From Semisulcospira habei (taxonomy: Eukaryota; Mollusca; Gastropoda; Semisulcospiridae): 64,000 nucleotides of DNA. Under the pieces are notes generated by a model. That model was not told the origin of the DNA. It did no database searches and saw only the letters and a program-made list of their open reading frames with translations. Below, one piece after another: positions 1 to 11,200 of the stretch (positions are counted from its first letter, which is position 1; each line of letters begins with the position of its first letter). Both the position numbers and the translations under genes were made by a program. Location of the stretch: positions 165,673,042-165,737,041 of the forward strand of contig BTPG01000002.1 in NCBI GenBank assembly GCA_036245525.1. The letters are read 5' to 3'.

Positions 1-103
1 CCACCACCGACACAACAAATGGACAGTTCTATCCTGACAATGATTTGGCTGAAGCTGGAACTCAGTGTATCTGAGTCATTATGTCTGTTAATGCCGCTCA
101 CAG
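1..103 (+). other. Intron fragment upstream of first visible TPR exon
   Basis: The window opens inside an intron. The segment ends in an acceptor (CTCACAG at 97-103) and aligns with 32277-32376 in the second gene copy, where the upstream exon can be seen. That exon of copy 1 therefore lies left of the window. Confidence 0.7.
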
Positions 104-296
104 AACGTGCAAGAGGCTGAGGAAGCGGCAGAAGAAGCGGTGCGCATGCACCCTAACTGCATACTCGCTCGCACCAACATGGCGTACATCTCGTGGCGCA
201 AAGGGAAGGTCACTCGTGCAGAGAAGCATCTACATGCGCTGGCAGAGCTAAAGACAAAGTCTGAGGGCCAAGAGTTTGCGGACCTGATTATGGAAG
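104..296 (+). CDS. TPR protein gene copy 1, internal exon
   Basis: This 193-nt exon starts after an AG acceptor at 102-103 and ends at a GTAAGA donor at 297. It is read in phase 0 (first residues NVQEAEEAAEEAV) and ends one base into the next codon. It encodes most of a TPR helix pair, with the pattern HPNCILARTNMAYISWRKGK and a second helix rich in charged residues. The same exon with the same splice sites is present at 32377-32569. The protein family is a TPR protein, with spacing that recalls IFIT and TTC22-type proteins. That assignment comes from pattern recognition, not a search. The product is presumably a cytoplasmic scaffold. The GTG at 107 that an ORF finder would take as a start is not a real start. 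Confidence 0.85.
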
Positions 297-1242
297 GTAA
301 GATTGCCTAATGACATCTTAGTGTGCAAAGTATTGTCGGGCTGAACGCGGCTGCTGTTGCCGGGCGCGGGACAACTGCGGTCGACGTCGGTCCGATTACC
401 TTTTGCGAACAGAGAAATTAGACTTGGATTATTAGCTCATAGGTAACATGAAGAGACTTTAACGTCAACATTTCACGGTGTCATTTCTGCATTTACTTCA
501 TTGCAGACACAGGTCACATTTAATATAACTTTGTGCTGCATTTCCTCCCCTCTCCCTCCACCCTCTCCGCCCCCCCCCCATCCCTCCCCCCTCACCCTCT
601 CCGCCCCTCCCCGCCCCGCCCGCCCCCCCCCCCCCACTCCGCCCCTCAAATAAAAGTTAAATAAACAAAGGACCTGTCACATAAGATTGAAAATTAAGAT
701 GCTTTCATTTTGTTCGGCGCTTTTATGTCTGTGCTTGTCAAGTGTACGGAATTATTGGGTGTTAATATATCTACAAACGTATATTCTTTTTCCTCGCTGT
801 CTTTCTCCAGGTGTCTCCTGAAAATCTGTTTTGTGGTTATAGTGTGTTTTTTGATATTTTAGAGTTAACAACTCCAGATCCGTAAGGTCCACAATCACAG
901 ATCAGAATACTTTCACAGAATTATGGTGCAGGCGGCTTATCCAAACTCAGCTAGCATATTACATTGTTCAGTTTGTTTCATGAGGGGCCTGACGATCGAG
1001 CGCTTATTGAATGTGAATACCGCTGCGCCACCGCGTGCGCAACCGCCTTCACCGCACAGGCTCATTACTCGATCGTCAGCCCCCTATGGTCTGTGGCTGT
1101 GAGGACTAAATGTTATAATCAATCCATAAAATAACAGAAAATGCCAACAAAAAAGGAAACACGCTTCGGAAGGGCAAATTGTTTTATTTCATAGATTGAC
1201 TATAATATAAAGTCATTGTCTTTCCTGTGGATGTTTGTTTAG
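297..1242 (+). other. Intron of TPR gene copy 1
   Basis: This is a 946-bp intron with GT at 297 and AG at 1241-1242. It begins with a GC-rich remnant (about 325-412) related to the CpG-rich hairpins seen at 14024 and 40272. Next comes a pyrimidine-rich, C-run tract at 541-645, then a hairpin at 985-1083. No coding signal is visible. The paralogous intron (32570-33320) aligns at both ends but differs in the middle. Confidence 0.7.
985..1083. repeat. Intronic hairpin element
   Basis: The arms are built on GGGGCTGACGATCGAG-type sequence: GGGGCCTGACGATCGAG on the left and CTCGATCGTCAGCCCCC on the right, with a GC-rich loop. It is absent from the paralogous intron near 33150, so it probably inserted or was lost after the duplication. 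Confidence 0.6.
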
Positions 1243-2901
1243 CACGCTTGGGTCTGGCCTACTTCTTCTATTTGTTCGGTCCTTGCTTCGGAAAGTACAC
1301 GGCTGACCTGTATGAGGGCATCTTAGAGGAGCGACCTGATCACGACAGAACCAAACTGTACCTCGCCAGAGTCATCTTAAAGATGAAATACATGCACACC
1401 GAAGCCGAGCACGACAGTTCGTATTCCAACCTCTCACTCGAGAGAGCATTTGACCTTTTGAACTGTGTCAAAAACAGACAGGTAAACGAGCCACAGCTCA
1501 GAGGAGAGGCTGCAGCCGAGTTAGGAAGACTGCTTACTCGGTATCATACAAACGAAGAGCAACGCCTTATCGTTGAGGGGAAAGCCAAACGTTTGCAACT
1601 GGATGCTGCCCAGTGCTTCAAAGAAGCTCGGAAGTACGCCAAAGACGTGCCTTGCATATTACTTCAAGCTGGAAAATATTATCGAAACTACGGTGACGAA
1701 AAAGAGGCTAAGAAATGTTTTGAAAGGCTCATTAGTCTTCAGCCGCTCAGCACAAATGGTCACCATAATCTTGGACTTACATTCAGAAAAATGGCTTTTC
1801 AGAAAAAGAGACAGACTGAGGAGATCCGGCAAACGGAGAAACCCCACTTTCTGGAAATTGTCATGAAATCAACTCACGATGTCTTCTTTCGCAAGTGTGA
1901 CGCATACGTCGAGGACACTTTAAAGTGTTTTCACAAGACGATAGAGCTTCTATGGGACAGCTACCCCCAGGTGAATTACGACCTTGGCTTGATGTACAGC
2001 GCTCTTGGTGAAACAGACGCTGCTTTGGACCAGTTTCAGCAGGTTGTCGAGATAAACGCTAAAGTACATCTTATTGTCAATGCACTGGAGCAGTCTAGCT
2101 TTGTTATGATGAAAACTGAGAATTGGATGACTCAGCGCAACAATCAGTTCAAGGAGACAGCCCAAAATTTGCTGAAGATGGCTATCATCTTACAAACACG
2201 CCTGGTATTACACAACCGACAATATCGTGAGCACGACAGGAAGGTTTGGAAATCCTTCTTCACTCTAAGCACATCGTTGTGTCTCTCTCTTCACGAACTT
2301 CTTCAAGACATGCCAGTAGATGAATGTTGGCTGTTGAGGCTTCTCAAACGACACGCTGACACATTTCCGGTTAACTACGAGAGGGCACAAGCCGAGGACG
2401 TGCACTTTCTGGAAGACAGACTGCACGAACTGCAGCAACAGCAGCACTACCACGACGCTGTCCTGTACATGGCACTGCTCAAGCTCACCGACATGCGACA
2501 TGCGCTGGACGAGTGGTGGGACACAGGTCGTAACCTTCAGATGCACGTACAGGCCGCTAAGAAGTTGCTATCGAGTAACATCGGCCAAAATGACGTGTAC
2601 TGCAGAGTGAGCACCAACGCCGCCGCCATGCTGTTCCGCTGGGCGTTTGAGGATCGGTTCTGCGTTGCAACGCCAGGTAAACCTCAGCCTGACGACCACA
2701 CTGACCCTGACCTTGGCAGCATTGAGGAGCTGCACATACTGATCGTGCACGAATCACCTGACCCTGATGATGCTACCACGCTCCAGCGCGTTCTGCAGGG
2801 CACGTGTGGACTGAAGACACGCGTGTGCAGTACCGCCGACAGCTCGACGTTCTGTATGCTGGTGAAGGCAGCGAGAGTCGTACTCTTTCTCGTCACTACA
2901 G
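1243..2901 (+). CDS. TPR protein gene copy 1, long exon (TPR array and start of TIR-like domain)
   Basis: This is a 1659-nt exon with acceptor TTTAG at 1238-1242 and donor GTGTGT at 2902. It takes one base from the previous exon to make Ala and passes one base on, so all three exons join in phase. About 552 residues are encoded. They include several TPR-like helix pairs: around 1660-1790 (LLQAGKYYRNYGDEKEAKKC) and a near-canonical repeat at 1968-2051 (NYDLGLMYSALGETDAALDQ). A helical linker follows. From about 2725 an alpha/beta pattern appears: a strand ELHILIVHES, a helix, a strand LKTRVC, a helix, then a strand RVVLFLVTTG. This resembles the first half of a TIR or flavodoxin-like fold. The TPR content is clear, and the TIR-like reading is inference. 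The role is probably a protein-interaction adaptor, perhaps in innate immunity. Other candidates are TTC22-like or IFIT-like proteins. No disabling change is visible. Confidence 0.85.
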
Positions 2902-2924
2902 GTGTGTCAATCACTTTTTCTCGT

Positions 2925-3004
2925 TTAACTCATTCGAGACGTGTCTCTTCCGGATACGCGGCTTATGCCGCGTATCCGAAGGCTGCATGTCTCGAATGAT
3001 TTGA
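2925..3004. mobile_element. TTAA-type mini-palindrome, family L
   Basis: Starts TTAACTCATTCGAGACG, has a core palindrome around CCGGATACGCGGC and ends GTCTCGAATGATTTGA, a decayed match to AATGAGTTAA. It lies 23 bp downstream of the splice donor. A minimal relative is at 47393-47436. Copy 2 retains only the left half. Confidence 0.65.
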
Positions 3005-3081
3005 CAGCGAGAGATCCTTCAAATGTGATGAACAAAGTGCTGATCCCCTGAATGCCGAGAAAAAAATATATACATAAAATT

Positions 3082-3146
3082 GCAAGAGGCATAGATCCTC
3101 ATGTGCCTTCGCAGTCGCGGGGGCTCGTGGGATCTATGCCTCTTGC
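3082..3146. repeat. Palindrome, family F (CAAGAGGCATAGATCC)
   Basis: Left arm GCAAGAGGCATAGATCC and right arm GGGATCTATGCCTCTTGC, with a short GC-rich middle. Relatives lie at 4595, 5459, 26784, 36840, 42301 and 47204. Half copies are at about 25793, 28118 and 43806. Confidence 0.75.
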
Positions 3147-3849
3147 TAAAATCAGTTAGCATACAGGTTCCTTTGACGGCTGGGGGCCATCCAGTTTTAG
3201 AATACGTTGTAGAAGGAAATGGTTGTTTGGGAGAAAAATATTGCGCTCACGGGGCCACCAAGAAGATGATTTCAAAGGCTGGGCACTGGATAGGGTGCGT
3301 CGACATTATGACCCCACCACCAAATGCGCAAAATTGCCATCAGGCACGCGGTTTTTGAGAAAATAAACATGCACACGTGAACATTCAATCTCTCTGCAAC
3401 AAAATATAAAGACAGTTGGTTTTTTTTAAGTGCGACAAAGAGAAATTGAACTGTGAGCAAATACGAGTAATAGTCGACTCCATTTATTTCGATCGATGTC
3501 GGATATATCGAAATTCTGAAACTGAAACAATGTTTTCTTTGGCTCTTGCAACGGCCAAATATGTTCATTATACTATTAAATTCGGATCTAATAATTATGA
3601 TAATAATCATTCCTCTTATTCTTATTGGGATTATTAGTAGTAGTATTACTATTAGTGTTAGTATTATTTTGTTGTTGTTATTTTATTATGTCCGGAGTAT
3701 ACGATAATATCGAACTTAGTGTTAAATCAAGGATCAATCTTTTTTTCTTTCTTTTTTAAAAACAGCGTACCCTGAAAGTTCAGTTTACATATAAAAAAAA
3801 AGAATTGAAACATCTGTTGACATTTATTAAAATATATTTTCCCCGATAG

Positions 3850-4139
3850 ATTCCATTTCTGAGGAGTTAGAGCGCCGTGCCACCGAAACCGTTGCCAAGG
3901 TGACTCCATACCACACCGGTGCCGCGTCCGACCCATCAGGAAAACCAACCATCACCCGTGACCTTGTCCTATCGGTCGTCAAGGGCAACGCCACGCTACC
4001 TCCACCACTTCAAGGTCGTCCCTCGTTGCCATGGAATCCGGAGCTGTCGGCAGAGCTGAACCCGCAAAGGCCACTGTCTGAAGGTCAAATCAGTGCCGTG
4101 TGCAAACTGTTCTATTTCCTTCTCGGACTGGAGATGTAG
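3850..4139 (+). CDS. TPR protein gene copy 1, terminal exon with stop
   Basis: The acceptor is CCGATAG at 3843-3849, and the exon runs in frame to TAG at 4137-4139. With the base carried over from the long exon it starts DSISEELERRATETVAK and ends FYFLLGLEM. This completes the putative TIR-like domain: a helix with Glu residues after the LFLVTTG strand, then TITRDLVLSVVKG and a Pro-rich LPPPLQGRP segment. The SxSEE stretch sits where TIR NADases carry their catalytic Glu, but this cannot be tested here. The same exon at 36046-36335 has identical phase. No polyadenylation signal was found close by. Confidence 0.85.
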
Positions 4140-4425
4140 CGGAAGTAAAGCAGTTTCTGTTTCGCATGCTGCACCTGCGTAAACTCGAATATTTTGCAAA
4201 TGAAGCGTCCACACCAAACGACGAAGTGACCGTGATACTGGCTTTTGTCAAATATAGGCATCGCAGTTCAAGGGCGCCAAGCTAATCGGGCACTACCCTT
4301 GAGCAATCTCCGTCGATCCATCTGTCACGGCTTGCAATAGCAGACGATTCTGCGACGTGGGGAGTTTGAGTACAGACACGAATGTGGGAAAAGAAGTAGA
4401 ACTGACAATTTGGGTTGGTCTTGCA

Positions 4426-4536
<111 letters not shown>

Positions 4537-4701
4537 GATGTCGCTTTCACTCTTAACCCCTTCACTGACGATAAAAATTAAGCACCACCCAGCTGCAAGA
4601 GGTATATATCGTAATTTCAGGGGCTCATGAGGATCTATGCCCCTGGCTAACATCACTTTGTAGCCACGTCCCTAGAGCGCTTAGGGCTCTTTGGCGGAAA
4701 A

Positions 4702-4869
4702 TTAACTCATTCAGCCCGGAAGCACTACAGCAGGAGATGGGTCCATCATGATAATTCAAGGGTAGTGCCAGATTAGCTTAGGGTCGATCCATCTCCTGCA
4801 ACAGGTGTATAGTCGTTAAATGACGCCTCCAAAATTTGGAAAATACGTGGGCCGGGATGAATGAGTTAA
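4702..4869 (+). mobile_element. TTAA-flanked hairpin MITE, subfamily A, stem-deleted
   Basis: Begins TTAACTCATTCAGCCC and ends GATGAATGAGTTAA, so both ends are TTAA with short inverted termini. The central stem is collapsed: the left half (GGGTAGTGCCAGATTAGCTT) runs straight into the outer right arm. The orthologous copy at 36947-37097 carries a different internal deletion. Confidence 0.8.
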
Positions 4870-5154
4870 TACAAGATTTCAGGAATAAAACTCTGCGTAC
4901 ACTGGCAGTGGAGGGCTTAAAGACAGCTGCGACAATACGGAAAAACCACATGGCAGCTGAAGGGTCGTACTTGATTAGAATGGTTTCCGGAGAGGCGCCA
5001 GGTTTACACACTCGCCGACTGCGGGAGCTGATGTTTGCTACTGCGATAGTTTATATAGCGTATATATTACAGAGCTTTCCGCCTGGAGAATGTTGATACT
5101 GAATTACTCACTGCCTGTTCCCCAAACCTATCTGACACCAATCAGGCAATACCA
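4870..5154. other. Unassigned duplicated flank
   Basis: Nothing recognisable beyond alignment with 37098-37396. The short ORF here overlaps the neighbouring repeats and has no supporting features. Confidence 0.6.
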
Positions 5155-5339
5155 TTAACCCATTTTGCCCCGACGCACTATAGCAGGAGATCGATCGACC
5201 GTGATAATTCAAGGGTCGTGCCAAATTAGTTTAGCGCTTTATGGCGCCAAGCTAATCTGGCACCACCCTTGAATTATCATAGTCGGTAGGTGACACCTCA
5301 AACCTTTGGAAAATGCGGCTGTGGGGTCAAATGGGTCAC
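5155..5339 (+). mobile_element. TTAA hairpin MITE, subfamily A
   Basis: Starts TTAACCCATTTTGCCCCG. Carries the full hairpin with stem AATTAGTTTAGCGC / GGCGCCAAGCTAATCT and a right end of GGGGTCAAATGGGTCAC, where the terminal TTAA has mutated. Counterpart of 37397-37605. Confidence 0.8.
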
Positions 5340-5482
5340 TCTATCTATGTCATTGTCAATTCGCTTACTCCATGTTGTATGCATAGCATACACACACAAA
5401 TTACCACTGTGTTTTTGTGAATAAGTTAACCCGCCCAGAGAAACAAACACCACCCAAATGCAAGAGACATGGATCCTCATGA

Positions 5483-5514
<32 letters not shown>

Positions 5515-6125
5515 GAAGCCATGCCTCTTATTGCGGCTGTTTTTATCCGTATTCCGTGGGTTCGTTTGTGCTGAATTTGACGACGATTTCAAAAACATTT
5601 TAAAATGAAGTCTGTGTACTTTCGACGAAATTCTATTGTTGTACTTTATCTCATCCGTGCCGAAGGCACTCGTCAACCGTGTGTCGATGTAATCATACGA
5701 TTTCCTCAAAAGAACACGACATATCTCTCAACTTCGCTCCTGATTGGATAATGATACTGACGAGCAAAAGAACTGCGACAATTTTAAAATCATCGGAAAC
5801 ACTAAAAAATGTCGCATTTCTCTTGTTCGTCTTTATTGTCGGAACAGTGTGCGCTAAGCGTCTTTTATGGGAAATCGTAATATCACATCAACATAAAGAA
5901 GAAGTATTCGTTTGCACTATGTCTGTTCATTCCGTCATTGACATCTGCGATAGCTGAAAGGTGGTGTCAAGATAGATCGGCGCGTCTTGGCTGTGCCGGC
6001 ACCAACGTTAAGCTATTATGGTCCATGGTCTTGGACTGTTTTTTTTTTTTATCCCTCTGTCTACTGCACTGTAATGTATTCTTCAGAGGACATGCAAATC
6101 AGTCCCAAATGTGTACATGTCGGCT
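5340..6125. other. Intergenic flank with family G palindrome remnant
   Basis: Aligns with 37606-38300. At about 5752-5835 it contains half of a palindromic element with GACGAGCAAAAGAA and GGAAACACTAAA motifs. Complete versions are at 37919-38013 and 41330-41475. No gene seen. Confidence 0.6.
5459..5529. repeat. Family F palindrome with poly-C loop
   Basis: Arms GCAAGAGACATGGATCCTCA and CCATGCCTCTTATTG flank a C-run of about 27 bases. The copy at 37698-37748 lacks the run, so the homopolymer expanded in this copy. Homopolymer length may also be a sequencing artefact. Confidence 0.7.
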
Positions 6126-6229
6126 TTAACCCATTCATTGCTAATGACGATACCGCTCGGCGGAAAAGTCGCGTTTAATTACGCGTCTTTTCCGCCCAGC
6201 GGTTTCGTCACTAGCAGTCAAGGGGTTAA
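6126..6229 (+). mobile_element. TTAA hairpin MITE, family E
   Basis: A 104-bp element from TTAACCCATTCATTGC to GCAGTCAAGGGGTTAA. The stem is ATACCGCTCGGCGGAAAAG paired with CTTTTCCGCCCAGCGGTTT. A near-identical copy lies at 38301-38405, and a decayed relative near 43612-43690. Confidence 0.85.
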
Positions 6230-6728
6230 GGTCTACCGACATGCGTAGTTTCTGAAGGGGAGATACTCGTCTTGTGCACATATATACGGGAACATATGTA
6301 GGAGTTCTGCCCCTTTCACTGTAATGTATACACTGGCTTGTTCTTTCTTTGTCATCAAACATCATTCCGATCACTTTTTCTTTCTTTCTTTTTTTAATCA
6401 AATTTGACGATAAAGGCGAAAAGTTAACATTGCCACTTTTCGGTTCACGATTTTTAAACCTCTTGCAGGTAAAATCATCGTCAAAAATATTTTACTGGTA
6501 AACTAATATCTTTACACACGCACTGATGATTATATGCCTATACGTACACTAATCTTCGTACGCTTGTAAAAATAAATAAATGTAAATAATACAAATTGCA
6601 AATGTCTCATCAAGTCCAAATAGAAGTGTCATAAAGTTTTATAACTTGTCACAACCGACCACCACACTATACTCACCCACCCGCTCAACCTCTTTACACG
6701 CTGCTACCCGTCATCAGTAAGGACCAAG
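6230..6728. other. AT-rich flank, no gene seen
   Basis: Aligns with 38406-38890, including the poly-T run and the AAACCTCTTGCAGGTAAAAT segment. I see no coding potential or RNA gene. Confidence 0.6.
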
Positions 6729-6805
6729 TTTATTTACTCACTCTGCCCGCGACACACCACAGCAAGATATGGCTCGACCATGATAATTCAAGGGTGGTGC
6801 CAGAA
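6729..6805 (+). mobile_element. TTAA hairpin MITE, subfamily B, left half (interrupted)
   Basis: Contains ACTCACTCTGCCCGCGACAC and runs to the point in the left stem where the LINE inserted. The right half resumes at 12604. The uninterrupted counterpart is at 38897-39116. Confidence 0.85.
6790..6805 (+). repeat. 16-bp target site duplication, left copy
   Basis: AAGGGTGGTGCCAGAA, repeated exactly at 12604-12619 on the other side of the LINE. Confidence 0.9.
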
Positions 6806-7036
6806 GAGTTACCGGCCTTGGTCGAGACGATACACAGCTTGTTTTGTGGTGCTCTTTTTTGCTTATTTTTTTTCTAGTTTAATAGGACTGTACTGACTCA
6901 AAAAGTTAGGAGAGTCACTGTAGCCACAAGAAGAAGTTCCTGTCAATATTTCTCTCTTGTGCTAGCTCCTGTTGGAGCAGAGGACGGACGGAGGATTTCG
7001 AGTGCTGTGGTGTGTGGACCGGCCGGTCGGTGCAAT

Positions 7037-8113
7037 ATGGCGACCTCAGCTATGCACGTTGAGCCCGTGTTTGCAAAGGCGAGCGACATGCCGGGAGACG
7101 CCAGTGTACTGGAGGTGTGTTTGGCGGCCGAAAGTGTCTCTGGCAGAGAAACAATTGCTGGAGCTCAACGTATCCGCGGGCTATGGCGAATATATCCACT
7201 GAATAGAGAGGCCAGGACAACTTTATTGGTAAATGGAATGGAGATAGGTGGGCGATCTCTCTGTCTACACGACAAGAACCCTTACATTCTGCGGGAATCT
7301 CGCTCAGAAACACCGACTACACGGCTTTACATACAGGACATACCCATCAGCGTAGCAGACGAAGAGGTTATTACCCTCTTCGACAGACTCGGATGTGTCA
7401 GGCGCTCTTCTATTACATATGAGCGTGCCCGTAACACTGATGGTAAGCTGACCCGTTTCCTGACCGGACGTCGGTTTGTTTACATTGAGATCCCGACGGT
7501 TCCATTGGAGCGTAGTTTTCAGATGGGCCCCTTCAGAATTTCTCTATTTTACAAGGAAATGAAGAAAACGCGCGAGCAAAAGTGTTCCAACTGCTTGCAG
7601 ACAGGACACTACACTCATGAATGCGTTAATCAGGTGGTGTGTCGTGGGTGCAGACAGGGTGGACACAGAGAAAAAGAGGGCAAGTGTGTTCAACTGACAA
7701 CCGAGGAAAACACCATGACGGCTGACCCAGTAACTGACACGGACATTGCCGACGTTATTGTGACATTCCCTGCCGTGACACCAACAGACTCTGACCCCAA
7801 AACCGATCCCGTGCCGCCCGCGGCTTTGTTTGCCTCTGGTGACAGCGCGGATGTGGGTCAGCGTGTACAGAAAGGTCGCCAGCTGTTGGAAAGAGGTCGC
7901 CACGAGAAGAAAGGAAAACAAACGAAGCTTACCAGTCTTGTCCAGCGTAGACACCGATCGGATACACCTAACAAAAGACTGAGGTCGGAATCTAATTCCC
8001 CTCTTCATTCCCCAGGTAAAAACGCACGCACTCTACTGCCAACAAAGGACGGTTGGGAGACTGGAACCACTGAAACCTCCGAGTCCGACTCCGTGCCACA
8101 GGGCCTGACCTAA
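7037..8113 (+). CDS. LINE ORF1: RNA-binding protein with RRM-like region and two zinc knuckles
   Basis: About 358 residues from the first in-frame ATG (7037, context AATATGG). The frame is open upstream to 6959 but has no earlier ATG. Residues about 110-180 look RRM-like (TRLYIQDIPISVADEEV and RRFVYIEIP). Two CCHC knuckles follow: CSNCLQTGHYTHEC (C-x2-C-x4-H-x4-C) and CRGCRQGGHREKEGKC (C-x2-C-x4-H-x6-C). The C-terminal third is polar and basic (RHEKKGKQTKLT, NKRLRSES). ORF1 proteins coat the element RNA and act as nucleic-acid chaperones, so this should be the RNP protein partner of ORF2. No frameshift is seen. Confidence 0.88.
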   Translation: MATSAMHVEPVFAKASDMPGDASVLEVCLAAESVSGRETIAGAQRIRGLWRIYPLNREARTTLLVNGMEIGGRSLCLHDKNPYILRESRSETPTTRLYIQDIPISVADEEVITLFDRLGCVRRSSITYERARNTDGKLTRFLTGRRFVYIEIPTVPLERSFQMGPFRISLFYKEMKKTREQKCSNCLQTGHYTHECVNQVVCRGCRQGGHREKEGKCVQLTTEENTMTADPVTDTDIADVIVTFPAVTPTDSDPKTDPVPPAALFASGDSADVGQRVQKGRQLLERGRHEKKGKQTKLTSLVQRRHRSDTPNKRLRSESNSPLHSPGKNARTLLPTKDGWETGTTETSESDSVPQGLT

Positions 8114-8241
8114 CAAAGTTGGTCGAATATGTGGCTCTTTTTCGGTCCTGACCTCGCATCCATCCCTGGACTATGAGACCGTTATGCGACTCAAAGTATT
8201 ATCACTATTGAGATTAATAAATAAACACTGTTAGGCCCTTT

Positions 8242-11200
8242 ATGGATGCTATATCAAATATTAATGTTGTAACGCTCAACGTAAGAGGAATTAGAAATAA
8301 GCGAAAACGAAATGTAGTGTTTCGATTTCTTAGACAGAAAAAAGTGGATATTGCATGTTTACAAGAAACGTATATTACTGACGACGTGAAGGAGGAGTGG
8401 CGGAATGAATGGGGTGGTCAACTGTTCTGTTGTTGTGTTAGCAGTCATTCAATGGGTCAGGTTATCTTAGTGCGAAGAGATTTTATATACGATACAAACC
8501 TCGTACATCACTCAGACAGAATACTGTCTATGGAGGTGTCTATTGATGACAACATACTCATGATACACAACGTATATGCCCCGGCTTCAGGAAAAAAGGC
8601 TCCTTTCCTTGAGCAGCTGGTACAACATTTAAATTATTACCCTATATCGTCTGTCTTGGTGTGTGGAGACTTTAACTGTGTTCTAGACAACAATAAAGAC
8701 GTAATTAGTGGAGACAAGCACTCAGTGAAGAACGTTTCCTCTTTTAATGACTTTCTGATTAACAGTGATTTGAACGACACATGGAGATTACTGAACCCAC
8801 AGCAGACGGAGTTTACATGGTCTAGAAATAACCCCACTCAGGCTAGACGGTTAGACTATGCGCTTTCTTCCGATGAAGTGTTTGACAGAATTCTCTCCTG
8901 TGAGCATGAGTCGGTGTCTTTCTCTGACCATAGATGTGTCACTTTAAAGTACTGTATATCTAATGTTACTAGAGGCCCAGGCTACTGGAAATACAATAAC
9001 AGCCTTCTCAAAGATGAGCAGTACGTCAAAATGATGAATGCATTAATCTCTAATTTTAAGGCTACGACGGATGAAACAGATAGTCAGATAAAATGGGAGT
9101 TATTAAAAATTCAAATACGTGAACTCAGTATAAACTTTTGCAAAATTAAAAAACGAAAGGAAAGCAAAAGGTTAGAGGATTTACAAAGAAGACTGAATAC
9201 TTTTGATATAGCACTTGCCAACAATCCCAGTAACATTGATATTCAGCAACTACGTCAGAAAACAAAGATTGAACTTGAAATCTTTGAACAGCACGCTGCA
9301 AATAGCGCTCGAGTCCGTGCTCGAGTAAAGTGGATAGAAGAAGGCGAAAAAAATACGAAGTATTTTTTGAATTTAGAAAAAGCTCGCGCGAATTCCAAAA
9401 TAATGGATAAATTAACTCTGGAAGATGGGTCAGTAGTTACAGATCAAAACAAGATACTGGAGGAACAGATGAAACACTTTACATCACTGTATGCATCTCG
9501 CACAGACCAGTCCCCCATGAGTCGCTTGGCGGATGATTTCATAAGTGACACTGCAATTCCAAAACTTTCATCCCTTGATAGTGAGTCATGTGAAGGTTTA
9601 ATAACAGTAGATGAAGCTTCCATTGGTTTGAAACATTTAAATAACGGGTCAGCCCCCGGCTGTGATGGTATTACAGTAGAATTCATGAAAATGTTTTGGG
9701 CCCATCTGAAGGATCTTGTGGTGGACTCCATGAACAAGGCCTTTGAAAATGGCGCTTTGTCTCCTTCACAGACCAAAGCAGTCATTACTCTAATACATAA
9801 AGGGAAAAATCTAAGTCGAGATATTTTGAGAAACTGGCGTCCCATCTCCCTAACAAATACAGACTATAAAATTTTGGCAAAGTGTCTTGCTCTTAGACTG
9901 GCCAACGTGGTCGGAGATATTGTCCACGAAGATCAAAAAGGTTTTATCAGAGGTCGCAAAATCTCTACAGCTATAAGGTTAATTGATGATACCGTTGAGT
10001 ACATGAACCAAATAAACTCCCCAGGATTACTGCTGGCGCTCGATTACGAATCTGCCTATGATAGTATATCAAAGGAATTTATTTTATATTCTTTAGAAAA
10101 ATTTGGGTTTGGTCGTGAATTTGTTCGGTGGGTATCTGTTATTATGTCAGACGCTAAGAGTTGTGTTAATTACTGTGGCTGGTTGTCAGGGTTCTTCCCA
10201 GCAGCACGTGGAATCCGTCAAGGTTGTCCGTTCTCACCATTAGCTTTTGTCGTTGCGATGGAACTCTTTGCAATTAAAATTCGACAATGCAAAGAAATAA
10301 AGGGACTTGTAATGCCGTATGATGGATCCGACGAACTGAAGTTATTAAAGATTCTTCTCTACGCTGATGATGTAACCATGTTCTTGAGAGACGAACATGA
10401 CCTAAGAAACGCTCTTGCCATAGTTGCTCATTTCTCAAAATTTTCGGGCCTACAGCTTAATAAGAATAAATCAGAAGCCATGTGGCTAGGCTCGAAAAAG
10501 AACTGTGATGAACAATATGGAGTACTCCGGTGGAGCAAAAAGGTTAAAATTCTTGGAATCTACTTTAAAAATGACCAGCCAGCGTCACAGGTTGAGGAAA
10601 ACTGGACCGGTAGAATTCAAAACATGAGAAGTATAATATCGAAATGGAAAAAGCGGAAATTAAGCATTCGGGGGAAAGCTTGCGTTGTTAAAACATTTAT
10701 TATCTCACAGATGGTATATGCAATGCAAGCGCTCAGTATCCCCTCAGACGTACTAGATGAAATAAACACTTTGCTTTTCAGATATTTATGGAAGAACAAA
10801 AATTTGAATAAGAAGGCCTTTGAGAAGGTAAAACGTTCAGTTATGTGCAGTGATTATTGTGAGGGTGGAATTAAAATGATTAACATGAGGGATATGCAAG
10901 CCTCCTTTCTCTGTGAGTGGGCAGCGAGGCTGCGTACAGCCATAAAACCCACGAGAGATACTGTCTTGCCCAAACATGCGCTAGGTGTATTTGGTCATGA
11001 CTTGATATGCTTTGAATTTAATATCAATTCCAAAAAATGTAAAGGGCTTGAAAATATTAAGTCGACCTTCTGGAGAGACGTCATAATGTCATGGTTGGAT
11101 ACTGTAAAAAACAAACCCACTACGGTCCTGTGGAATAGCAAGGTATTAATGTACAAGTCTAACGTTCTGTTTTTTAAAGACTGGGTCCGCGCAGGCGTCT

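Larger units (their letters stand above)
2902..3849 (+). other. Second visible intron of TPR gene copy 1
   Basis: The intron runs from GT at 2902 to AG at 3848-3849. It holds two small hairpin elements (2925-3004 and 3082-3146). The rest is AT-rich sequence without coding signal, with short ATT runs near 3590-3690. The copy 2 intron (34964-36045) is longer because of a SINE and a longer ATT array. Confidence 0.75.

Noticed and set aside
107..310. Start codon at 107 for the TPR protein
   Set aside because: The codon is GTG inside an exon that begins at 104. The comparison with 31832-32569 shows an upstream exon feeding this frame.
5480..5512. The long C-run as a functional element
   Set aside because: It lies in the loop of a palindrome whose other copies lack it. 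Homopolymer expansion or a sequencing artefact is more likely.
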